Assembly: GCA_964498075.1 (NCBI GenBank)
Contig: CAZCGA010000089.1
Location: 1-26,989, forward strand
Direction of reading: 5' to 3'
DNA: 26,989 bases
Source of the DNA: CAZCGA01 sp964498075
Lineage (GTDB): Bacteria > Desulfobacterota > Binatia > HRBIN30
The notes beneath the pieces were generated by a model. The model did no database searches. It was not told the origin of the DNA and worked only from the letters and a program-made list of their open reading frames with translations. The translations under genes and the position numbers were made by a program. Below, in pieces: positions 1 to 7,105 of this stretch (the first letter of the stretch is position 1; every line of letters begins with the position of its first letter).

Positions 1-151
1 CGCGCTCGACGCGATCCAGATCCACGGCGGCGCCGGCTACATGGCCGAGCTGCCGCTGGAGAAGCTGATGCGCGACGCCAAGATGTTCGAGATCGGCGGC
101 GGCACCAACGAGATCCAGCTACAGACCATCGCGCGGGCGATGTTGTCGTGA
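1..151 (+). CDS. Acyl-CoA dehydrogenase, C-terminal fragment (cut by window edge)
   Basis: Only the last 49 codons are present, read from base 2 to the TGA at 149-151. The residues QIHGGAGYM, then LMRDAKMFEI, then GGGTNEIQ and a closing IARAML are the classic C-terminal helical segment of FAD-dependent acyl-CoA dehydrogenases, which oxidise acyl-CoA to the 2,3-enoyl-CoA and pass electrons to ETF. The position that holds the catalytic Glu in medium-chain enzymes (the E of an EGT triplet) is Gly here. This is also true of isovaleryl-CoA and long-chain type enzymes, which carry the base elsewhere, so it does not imply an inactive enzyme. Substrate cannot be told from the fragment. It converges on the SDR gene ending at 216. 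Confidence 0.9.
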   Translation, partial: ALDAIQIHGGAGYMAELPLEKLMRDAKMFEIGGGTNEIQLQTIARAMLS

Positions 152-154
152 CTC

Positions 155-202
155 GTGCTCGTGATACGTGCTCGTAGAAGACGCGGGACGACTCACGAGC
201 AC
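155..202. repeat. Inverted repeat between convergent genes (GTGCTCGTGA arms), possible bidirectional terminator
   Basis: GTGCTCGTGA at 155-164 is matched perfectly by TCACGAGCAC at 193-202, giving a 10-bp stem with a 28-nt loop. A further CGTGCTCGT lies in the loop. It starts 3 bases after the acyl-CoA dehydrogenase stop and ends 13 bases before the 3' end of the opposing SDR gene, where a shared transcription stop would be expected. There is no T-run on either side, so intrinsic termination is uncertain. The same arm sequence recurs at 22866-22940. Confidence 0.6.
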
Positions 203-215
203 CGTTCACGAATCC

Positions 216-1040
216 TCAATCCAACGCGAGCGCCTTGGAGAGCACCCACTCGAACAGGCGCTGCGGCAGCAGGCGTTTGAGCGGGATGACGATGCGCTGT
301 CCGAGCATGCCGACGCTGTAGCGCAGGCGTGGTGACGGATCGCGTAGAATACGCTCGATCAGTCGGGCAACAGGCTCCGGGGTCGATGCGCCCGCCTCGT
401 CCTTCTCCTGCTGCGCTTTGAACTTTGCGAACGCGACCTGATACGCGTCGTTGTGCTGCGCCGCCGCGACCGTGCGCCGCACTGCCGGGAGCTGAGTTTG
501 GAAGTCGCCGGGCTCGATGAGGACGACGCGCACGCCGAACCGACGGGCTTCCCAACGCAGGCTTTCGGTCATCCCTTCGAGCGCAAACTTGCTGGCGCTG
601 TACAGGCCGCTGAACGGCAAGCCGAGCACGCCGGCGAGCGAGCTGATGTTGACGATGTGGCCGCCGCCCTGCTGGCGCATGATCGGCAACACGGCGCGGC
701 AGACGCGTAGCACGCCGAAGAAGTTGGTCTCCAGCTGCGCCTTGGCTTCCTCGATCGACGTGTCCTCCACCGCACCCATGTACGCGTTGCCGGCGTTGTT
801 GATCACCGCATCGATCCGTCCCGCCGCCTGCAAGACCTTCTCGGTACCGCGCGCGACGGACTGGTCGTCATTGACGTCCATCGCAATCATCTCCACGCCC
901 TGCCCTTCTCTCGACGGCGGAACCTGACGCTGCGTCCCGAACACCCGGTAGCCGCAGCGCTGCAGATGCTCGGCGCACGCCTTGCCAATGCCGGACGATG
1001 CGCCGGTGACCAGGACGACCTTCGGGGCGGTCTCGGGCAT
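216..1040 (-). CDS. SDR family NAD(P)-dependent oxidoreductase (classical type)
   Basis: A 274-residue classical short-chain dehydrogenase/reductase, probably cytosolic. It has the TGASSGIG cofactor loop (residues 12-19), NNAG (81-84), a structural Asn in NFFG (106), and the catalytic set Ser134, Tyr147 and Lys151 in the YSASK motif with the usual 13-residue Ser-Tyr spacing. An Arg near the end of the second beta strand (TQR, about residue 38) instead of an acidic residue hints at NADPH preference; this is inference. The long C-terminal extension after residue 190 resembles SDRs acting on lipophilic alcohols or ketones. Start: ATG at 1040 with an AGG about 8 bases upstream. It lies 191 bp downstream of the big repeat protein on the same strand and is probably transcribed on its own. 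Substrate unknown. Confidence 0.9.
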   Translation of the reverse strand: MPETAPKVVLVTGASSGIGKACAEHLQRCGYRVFGTQRQVPPSREGQGVEMIAMDVNDDQSVARGTEKVLQAAGRIDAVINNAGNAYMGAVEDTSIEEAKAQLETNFFGVLRVCRAVLPIMRQQGGGHIVNISSLAGVLGLPFSGLYSASKFALEGMTESLRWEARRFGVRVVLIEPGDFQTQLPAVRRTVAAAQHNDAYQVAFAKFKAQQEKDEAGASTPEPVARLIERILRDPSPRLRYSVGMLGQRIVIPLKRLLPQRLFEWVLSKALALD

Positions 1041-1231
1041 GCGTCAGACCTGTGTGAAGTCAGCGTGGCAGTCAGGAGTAGGGCTCGGACGCTGGCGCAG
1101 CGAGAAGGTGGAACGGACCTTCGTCAATACGTGTGAGACGTCCGGCGGCCAGCGCACGAGGGTGCGCGGCGTTGCTGTGGCTGCGGTGGCGCCATAGAGC
1201 GTTGGTCCAAGGATTTCGCGCGCCAGGCCGT

Positions 1232-4200
1232 TCACCGCGCCCCCGCCAGAAACCGGGTGTAGGCATCGGTCGCGCTTCCAGCCGTACAAGAAACGCAATC
1301 GAGTAGATCGTTACTGGCGCCGGCAGCTCGCATCGTGGAGATTGGCACCGCATCGCACTGGCCGAAGGTGGCCAAGCACAGGGGGCCATGGCCGAGATTC
1401 TGCGGGTCGATGTACGTATCGTCATCCGTGCCCTTCAGGGCGTCCACTCCGCTATCGGTCGAGCACGCTTTACCCGCCGCGAGCGTTGCGTTCGCTACTG
1501 CATTCGTAATTCTCATTTGCGTGGTTCGCGTCGGCAGCGGGTTGTCATACAGCGGACAGCAATCAGCAGCGCTACTGCAGCTCGAACCGCTGACGATTCC
1601 CGGATGGGCGGCGCGAGGATTTCGGACGCATCGGCCGGCAATACAACCGAGCGTGCCTTTGTGGACACGATCGAAGCACTTCTGTCGCAGCACGAGCTCT
1701 TGATTGTTGAGTTTACGAGTCTTTAAGCCGATGGCCCGTTCACACGTAACCTCGGCGGCGCTCACGCCACCCGATGGATACTCGAAGGTCATCAGCTGCG
1801 CGCTCAGCGTCGCGGCGGCGCAGTCGGTGCACTCCAAGAGATCGTTGCTGCTCCCGCTTGCATCCAGCTGGAGGATCGAGATTCCGCTGCATTGTCCGAA
1901 CGTATCAAGACAGCTCGATCCGAAGCCGAGCGCTTGCGGAGTGATGTAGGTGTCGTCGGCGTTGCCGCGAATGCCGTCGGTCCCCTTAGCCAACGAGCAC
2001 GCTTTGCGGACGGCTTTGCCCACCTTCGCCGCAAAGACACTTCCCTGCGCGGCGGTGGTGCTCGTCGCTACAGCGCGATCGAACGCTGGGCAGCAATCCG
2101 TTGCGGTTGTGCAGGTCGAGCCCGGTACGGTAATCGGTGGGATCGATGTATTGAGCACGCACTGGTTGGCCTGGCAGGCGATGACACCACGGTCGGCGCG
2201 GTCGAGACACGACTGCATCAGCCTGAATCGGCGCACCGCGAGGGCGCGCCCCTGTCGGCCGATCGCACGCAGGCACTTGCGACCACGTGGTTCAATCTGA
2301 CAGGTTGCACCACAGCCATCTCCGGCGGTCATATTGCCGTCATCACACTGCTCGCCAGGGTCAAAAGTCAAATCACCGCAGCGCGTCGACGACCACAACT
2401 CGACGTCGCCGAAGGACGCCTGGTTTGCCAGGTAGACCACATGAACGCCGTCCACCGCGATGTCGAACTCGCCGGGACCAGTCGCAAACGTCCCGACGTC
2501 GCCGCCGGACACCAGCGGACCGTTTTCCTTCGTTGTGGATCCCGACCCATCAATAGCGCGGCTGAACAGCTCCAGACTGCTGGTCTCCTGATCGGCGCGA
2601 TAGACGACGCGTGTACTGTCCGGGCTGATCACGAAGTCGTAGACGTCACCGGTGACGAGGGTCCCATTCAGTTTCACTGGGCTTCCCGAGCCATCGATTG
2701 GGCGCGTGAACAGCTCAAAGATCACCTCGTCATCTTCGTCGGCGATGTACACCACGCGCTGGCTGTCAGCGGTGATGCGGAACGGCTGCCCTTCCGATAG
2801 TGGGCTTGCGACCGCCCCCAATGCGACGAGCAGTCCATTCAGCTTCACCGCGCTTCCCGACCCATCAATCGGCCGGCTGTAGAGCTCGAGCGTCCCGGCG
2901 GTGTCCTGATCGGCACGATAGACGACGTGCGTGCCGTCGGGGCTGATGAGGTAGACGGCTTGGTTGTCCGGGTCGGCAACGTTGCCACCGGTGGCGAGCG
3001 GGCCATTGAGCTTCACGCTGCTTCCGCTCCCATCGATCGAGCGACTGTACAGCTCAGGCACGCCATCCGTATCTTGATCGCCGCGGTAGACGACGCGCCT
3101 ACCGTCTGGGCTGAGCAGAAAATCCACAACAGCGGACCCGGCGAGCGGACCGTTGAGCTTCACCGGTGCTCCCGAGCCGTCGATACGACGGCTGTACAGC
3201 TCGATGACCCCCTGCGTGTCTTGATTGGCGCGGTACACGACTCGTGAACCGTCGGCGCTGATGAGGAAGTCGACGACGTTCGCGTTCGACGGCAGCACTC
3301 CGTTCAGTTTGACGGCGCTGCCCGAGCCGTTGATCGGGCGGCTATAGAGCTCGTTGGAGCTCGAGTCCTGATTGGCGAGATACACGACCCGGCTGCTGTC
3401 CGGACTGATGCGGAAGTTGACGATGTTGCTTCCAGACTGGAACGGCGGATTCAGTTTGACCGGCGCTCCGGAGCCACTCAGCAAGCGGCTGTAGAGCTCG
3501 AAGACGCTGTCTTGGTCCTGATCCGCTACGTACACTGCGCGCGCGCTGTTCGGGCTGATCTGGAACGCAACGACCTGGGAGCCGGCGAGCGGCCCGTTCA
3601 GCTTGATCGAAGCTCCGGAGCCATCCAGCGGACGCACGTAGAGCTCTTGAAGGAGCGCTGAGTCTTGAAATGCGAGGTACACCACGCGTGAACTGTCGGG
3701 ACTGATGAGGAAGTCGACGGCAGAGCCGCTAACAGCCATGACGCCGCTGAGCTTCACGGGCGCACCCGAGCCGTCGATCGGTCGGCTGTAAATCTCTTCG
3801 CGACCATCGACCTCCTGGTCCGCCATGTAGGCGACGCGCGTCGCGTCGGGAGCGATGAGGAACTCGGCAACACTGCCGCCAATCGGCAGCGAACCGTTCA
3901 ATTTCACCGACGTGCCAGAACCGTCCAGCGGCCGGCTAAAAATCTCGAAGGCATTGTCGGTGTCTTGATCGGCCCGGTACACGACCCGCGCGTTATCGGG
4001 GCTGATGAGAAACTCCGTCCTGCGCACATCGCCTCCCGCAACCAGCGCGCCGTTCATTTTGACTGCGCTGCCGGAGCCATCGATGGCCCGGCTGTAGATC
4101 TCATCCGTGAGGGGGGTGTCTTGGTCGGACACGTAAACGACGCGCGCGCTGTCGTTGCTGATGAGATACCCGCGGACGGCACGCGTACCGCCGTTCACCT

Positions 4201-5548
4201 TCACCGACGGGCCGGAAGCGTCGATCGCCCGGCTGTAGATCTGGTCGACGTTGGTATTCTGACGGCCGAGATAGAGCACCCGTGCGCTATTCGGAGCGAT
4301 GCGGAACGAGATGAGGCTGCGGGTGATCGGATCATTGAGCTTCACGACCGCACCCGAGCCGTCGATGGGCCGGCTATACAGCTCGGTCAACGCATTCTGA
4401 TCCTGATCAGCCAGGTAGATCACTCGAGTGCTGTCCGGGCTGATCTGGAACGAGATCGCATCCCCAGGGGTGACCATTGGGCCGCTGAGCTTCACTGCGC
4501 TGCCCGAGCCGTCGATCGGCCGGCTGTAGATCTCGAACACGTCGTTCGTGTCCTGATCGGCGCGATACACCACACGCGTGCTGTCGGGGCTGATGAGAAA
4601 GTCGAGTTGCACATCGCCGCTGGTGACCAACGTCCCGTTGAGCTTGATGGGAGAGCCTGAGCCGTCGATAGGACGCGCGTAGAGCTCGACTACCCCGACG
4701 GCGTCTTGTGCAGCCGCATACACAACGCGCGTACTGTCGGGGCTGGCTTGGAAGGCGCTCACGCTGGAGCTCACCAGGGGGCCGTTGAGCTTCACCGCGC
4801 TACCGGAGCCGTCGATCGTGCGGCTGTAGATTTCGAACACCAGGGTCGTATCCTGATCGGCACGGTATGCGACGTGCGTGCTATCGGCAGTGATCAGGAA
4901 TGAGGTTACATCACCTCCCGGCACGGTGATGGTGCCGTTGAGCTTGGTGCTGGAGCCCGATCCATCAGTCGGCCGGCTATACAGCTCGGTCATGCCGATG
5001 GTGTCCTGTGTTGCCCGATACGCGACGCGGGTGCTGTCGGCGCTGATGAGGAAGTCGGTTTGCACGGAGCCGCTGATGAGCGAACCGTTGAGCTTGGTGG
5101 CGCTCCCCGAGCCATCAATGGGCCGGCTGTAGAGCTCGAAGTGTCCATCCGTATCTTGATCGGCGCGATACACGACGCGGGTGCTATCCGAGCTGATGAG
5201 AAAGGAACCGACACTACCTCTCACCACTGGCGGACCGTTGAGTTTGACGGGCGCCGCGGAGCCGTCGATCGGGCGGCTATAGAGCTCGGTGACGCCGTTG
5301 ATATCCTGATCCGCAAGATACACGACCCGCGTTCCGTCGGGGCTGATCTGGAAACTCGTGACGTCGCCATCGATCGGCAGAAACGGACCGTTCAGCTTGG
5401 CATTGGTGAGCGCGGCAGTGCGTTGCGGTGCACAGATCGCGAGCAACGCCGCGGCGACAACCGCACTCAAGAACCGGGGGCGCCTGCAGAACACAAGACG
5501 TACGCTCAGCGTCCCGAATGTCCGCGGAGTGTGATATCCAACGTTCAT
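1232..5548 (-). CDS. Exported giant PD40/TolB-like propeller protein with duplicated Cys-rich C-terminus
   Basis: About 1438 residues. The frame is open to 5749, but the ATG at 5548 follows a G-rich stretch (GGGGGGC) and begins a convincing signal peptide (RFLSAVVAAALLAICAPQ, likely cut after RTAA), while the longer reading runs into intergenic hairpins. Residues about 48-1056 hold 20 tandem units of about 50 residues built on KLNG, a variable loop, ISPDSTRVVYRADQDT, then ELYSRPIDGSGS. The SPD-x-x-x-VVY core is that of PD40/TolB-like beta-propeller blades, so the region probably folds as several propellers. At 1057-1086 is a Myxococcus-type Cys-rich repeat (CGD, EQCDDGN, GDGCGATC). Then two copies of a roughly 175-residue Cys-rich domain follow (1087-1263 and 1264-1438), each with DCCP, DDTYI-x-PQ-x-LG, TFGQC and SNDLL. 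Likely secreted or surface-located; function unknown. Confidence 0.88.
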   Translation of the reverse strand: MNVGYHTPRTFGTLSVRLVFCRRPRFLSAVVAAALLAICAPQRTAALTNAKLNGPFLPIDGDVTSFQISPDGTRVVYLADQDINGVTELYSRPIDGSAAPVKLNGPPVVRGSVGSFLISSDSTRVVYRADQDTDGHFELYSRPIDGSGSATKLNGSLISGSVQTDFLISADSTRVAYRATQDTIGMTELYSRPTDGSGSSTKLNGTITVPGGDVTSFLITADSTHVAYRADQDTTLVFEIYSRTIDGSGSAVKLNGPLVSSSVSAFQASPDSTRVVYAAAQDAVGVVELYARPIDGSGSPIKLNGTLVTSGDVQLDFLISPDSTRVVYRADQDTNDVFEIYSRPIDGSGSAVKLSGPMVTPGDAISFQISPDSTRVIYLADQDQNALTELYSRPIDGSGAVVKLNDPITRSLISFRIAPNSARVLYLGRQNTNVDQIYSRAIDASGPSVKVNGGTRAVRGYLISNDSARVVYVSDQDTPLTDEIYSRAIDGSGSAVKMNGALVAGGDVRRTEFLISPDNARVVYRADQDTDNAFEIFSRPLDGSGTSVKLNGSLPIGGSVAEFLIAPDATRVAYMADQEVDGREEIYSRPIDGSGAPVKLSGVMAVSGSAVDFLISPDSSRVVYLAFQDSALLQELYVRPLDGSGASIKLNGPLAGSQVVAFQISPNSARAVYVADQDQDSVFELYSRLLSGSGAPVKLNPPFQSGSNIVNFRISPDSSRVVYLANQDSSSNELYSRPINGSGSAVKLNGVLPSNANVVDFLISADGSRVVYRANQDTQGVIELYSRRIDGSGAPVKLNGPLAGSAVVDFLLSPDGRRVVYRGDQDTDGVPELYSRSIDGSGSSVKLNGPLATGGNVADPDNQAVYLISPDGTHVVYRADQDTAGTLELYSRPIDGSGSAVKLNGLLVALGAVASPLSEGQPFRITADSQRVVYIADEDDEVIFELFTRPIDGSGSPVKLNGTLVTGDVYDFVISPDSTRVVYRADQETSSLELFSRAIDGSGSTTKENGPLVSGGDVGTFATGPGEFDIAVDGVHVVYLANQASFGDVELWSSTRCGDLTFDPGEQCDDGNMTAGDGCGATCQIEPRGRKCLRAIGRQGRALAVRRFRLMQSCLDRADRGVIACQANQCVLNTSIPPITVPGSTCTTATDCCPAFDRAVATSTTAAQGSVFAAKVGKAVRKACSLAKGTDGIRGNADDTYITPQALGFGSSCLDTFGQCSGISILQLDASGSSNDLLECTDCAAATLSAQLMTFEYPSGGVSAAEVTCERAIGLKTRKLNNQELVLRQKCFDRVHKGTLGCIAGRCVRNPRAAHPGIVSGSSCSSAADCCPLYDNPLPTRTTQMRITNAVANATLAAGKACSTDSGVDALKGTDDDTYIDPQNLGHGPLCLATFGQCDAVPISTMRAAGASNDLLDCVSCTAGSATDAYTRFLAGAR

Positions 5549-5670
5549 CGAAGCCCCCCGTTCGCAGCACCACTTGCGACGCGGTGCACGGTGGACGAAC
5601 GGTGCTGCGGCTAATGCTGGTATCGCACGAAAAGGTGGAAGCTGTCTAGACGCCGGGTTCCAACCCCTGA

Positions 5671-5693
5671 GCCGGGGAATTCCATTCCCCGGC
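5671..5693. repeat. Perfect 9-bp hairpin
   Basis: GCCGGGGAA at 5671-5679 pairs perfectly with TTCCCCGGC at 5685-5693 around a 5-base loop. It is very stable by composition. No T-run follows on either strand, so a role as a classic intrinsic terminator is not supported; it may act in the leader region of the minus-strand gene starting at 5548. Confidence 0.65.
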
Positions 5694-5722
5694 GACCGCG
5701 ACCGCACCGACGCTTCGCGATT

Positions 5723-5779
5723 ATCGACAGTCCCTGAAACGGGGCGCATGCTACTGCGCCTCCTTCAGGGACTGTCGAT
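5723..5779. repeat. Long hairpin with 16-bp perfect outer stem and 8-bp inner stem
   Basis: ATCGACAGTCCCTGAA at 5723-5738 is the exact complement of 5764-5779. Inside the 25-base loop, GGGGCGCA pairs with TGCGCCTC (one G-T pair) around a 6-base loop, so nearly the whole element folds. Its right arm, ACTGTCGAT at 5771-5779, can pair instead with ATCGACAGT at 5887-5895, enclosing the neighbouring palindrome. This looks like a REP- or MITE-like palindromic element more than a simple terminator. Confidence 0.7.
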
Positions 5780-5795
5780 TTTCTCGCAAACAGTG

Positions 5796-5870
5796 CTTCG
5801 ACAAGCTCAGCACGAGCGGTTGGGGATTCAATTTCAAAGAAGAATTCCGCTCACCCTGAGCTTGTCGAAG
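5796..5870. repeat. Palindromic repeat with CTTCGACAAGCTCAG arms
   Basis: CTTCGACAAGCTCAG at 5796-5810 is the exact complement of 5856-5870. After a 3-base mismatch the arms continue for 6 bp (GAGCGG at 5814-5819 with CCGCTC at 5847-5852), leaving a 27-base loop. I know this arm sequence from memory as a frequent dispersed short palindrome in many bacterial genomes. A variant occurs inside a coding sequence at 26968-26985. It may be a non-autonomous palindromic element. Confidence 0.7.
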
Positions 5871-6014
5871 GGTCTGCCTCGCGTTTATCGACAGTCTCTC
5901 CAGCGGGCGCCTACTCTCAGCCAGGGCAGTCATGCCTTGGAGCGGGCGACCCGAGCATCAAGGAGGTGAACGCGCGGCAACCACTCCGGTCACCGTCATC
6001 GCGCGGATCTGTGC

Positions 6015-7073
6015 TCATCCCCGCAGGCGCGCATCGGCCGATGCGTCAGCAATCGTCAGGGCACGCTGCACCAGCGCGGTGGCGGAACGGGTCATGCCCT
6101 CGAAGCCGTCGCCAAGCGTCTTGCCCTGCAGGTAGCGCGCGTAGATGCCTTCGCTGATCACCGCCAGCTTGTACAGCGCCAGCACCTGATAGAACTCGAT
6201 CGATTCGACGCTGCGACCGCTGCGCCGCGCGTACTCGGCGACGAGCTCGGCCCGCGTCAGGAAGCCGGGATTCGCGGTGCAGCTCGTGGCCGCACCGATG
6301 CCACCGGCTTGCGACACGTCGCCGACTTCGGTCCAGTAGATGAGCGTGTAGCCCAGATCGGCGAGCGGATCGCCGAGCGTCGCCATCTCCCAATCGAAGA
6401 CGGCGACGACGTGCCCCGGATCGCTCGGATCGAGCGCCATGTTGCCCAGCCGGTAGTCTCCATGCACGATCGTCGGCGCCGGCGACTCCGGCAGCGCGGC
6501 ACGCAGCCGTCGGATCAGCTCGGTGATCTCGAGGAGCGGCGAGGTTTCCGAACGCGCCCATTGCTCGGACCAACGCCGCACCTGGCGTTCGAGATAACCT
6601 TCCGGACGGCCGAAGCCTTCCAGCCCCACGGCGCGGTAGTCGACGGCGTGCAAGCGCACCAGCGTGTCGACCAGCACCAAGCTGATGCGCCGGCGCTCCG
6701 CCGTGGCCGCCGCGTAGCCCGCCGGGAGCTCGTTCGCGAGGACCACGCCGGGACAGTAGTCCATGACGTAGAAGGGCATGTCGTTCACCGACGGGTCGTC
6801 GCACAGCGCGATGGGACGTGGCGCCGGTACGCCGGTGTCCGCCAACGCCGATAGGACACGATGCTCGCGCGCCATGTCGTGCGCCGTGGGCAACACGTGG
6901 CCGAGCGGAGGACGGCGCAGCACCCACTCGTGCCCGCCACCGCGCACCAGATACGTGAGGTTCGAGCGCCCGCCACTGATGAGCGTGAAGCGCAGCTCAC
7001 AGTCGCCACCCGGAACGTGATCGCGAAAGAAGCGCGACACGTTGTCGCGGTGAATGCCGGCGATCTCGTCCAT
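6015..7073 (-). CDS. ACAD10/11-like APH-fold phosphotransferase
   Basis: About 352 residues from the ATG at 7073. The frame is open to 7223, but that would overlap the upstream gene, and family members begin near this Met, shortly before the nucleotide-binding SGGRSNLTY loop (33-41). The kinase-like core shows the catalytic loop HGDYRLGN (204-211, with Asp206 and Asn211) and the metal-binding FDWE (Asp227), followed by LGDPLADLGY. This matches the aminoglycoside-phosphotransferase/choline-kinase fold subgroup related to the kinase domain of human ACAD10/ACAD11, which phosphorylates 4-hydroxyacyl-CoA so that it can enter beta-oxidation. Such genes often lie near acyl-CoA dehydrogenases, as one does at the left end, though not in the same operon. 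The gap to the upstream gene is 32 bp, so it is probably last in the operon. The true substrate is inferred from the family. Confidence 0.88.
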   Translation of the reverse strand: MDEIAGIHRDNVSRFFRDHVPGGDCELRFTLISGGRSNLTYLVRGGGHEWVLRRPPLGHVLPTAHDMAREHRVLSALADTGVPAPRPIALCDDPSVNDMPFYVMDYCPGVVLANELPAGYAAATAERRRISLVLVDTLVRLHAVDYRAVGLEGFGRPEGYLERQVRRWSEQWARSETSPLLEITELIRRLRAALPESPAPTIVHGDYRLGNMALDPSDPGHVVAVFDWEMATLGDPLADLGYTLIYWTEVGDVSQAGGIGAATSCTANPGFLTRAELVAEYARRSGRSVESIEFYQVLALYKLAVISEGIYARYLQGKTLGDGFEGMTRSATALVQRALTIADASADARLRG

Positions 7074-7105
7074 GGTCTGCGACGCGTCGCCAGGACAATG
7101 AACGA

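Larger units (their letters stand above)
5549..6014. other. 466-bp intergenic region with nested palindromes
   Basis: This lies between two minus-strand genes: the phosphotransferase ends at 6015 and the PD40-repeat protein starts at 5548. No believable coding region is seen on either strand; open frames here read through the repeats and resemble no protein. It holds three strong hairpins (5671-5693, 5723-5779, 5796-5870) and a third copy of ATCGACAGT at 5887-5895. The interval presumably contains the terminator of the upstream operon and the promoter of the large protein, but I could not pick out a convincing -35/-10 pair in the last 120 bases before 5548. Confidence 0.7.

Noticed and set aside
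1152..1167. GCGCAC-GAGG-GTGCGC hairpin after the PD40-repeat gene as a terminator
   Set aside because: The stem is only 6 bp and no T-run follows on the minus strand.
1232..5548. Regularly spaced repeats considered as a CRISPR array
   Set aside because: The units are about 150 bp, keep an open frame and encode similar protein blades; no short direct repeats with unique 30-40 bp spacers and no cas genes.
5549..5749. Upstream extension of the PD40-repeat protein to 5749
   Set aside because: It would put 67 basic residues before the signal peptide and read through the hairpin at 5671-5693.
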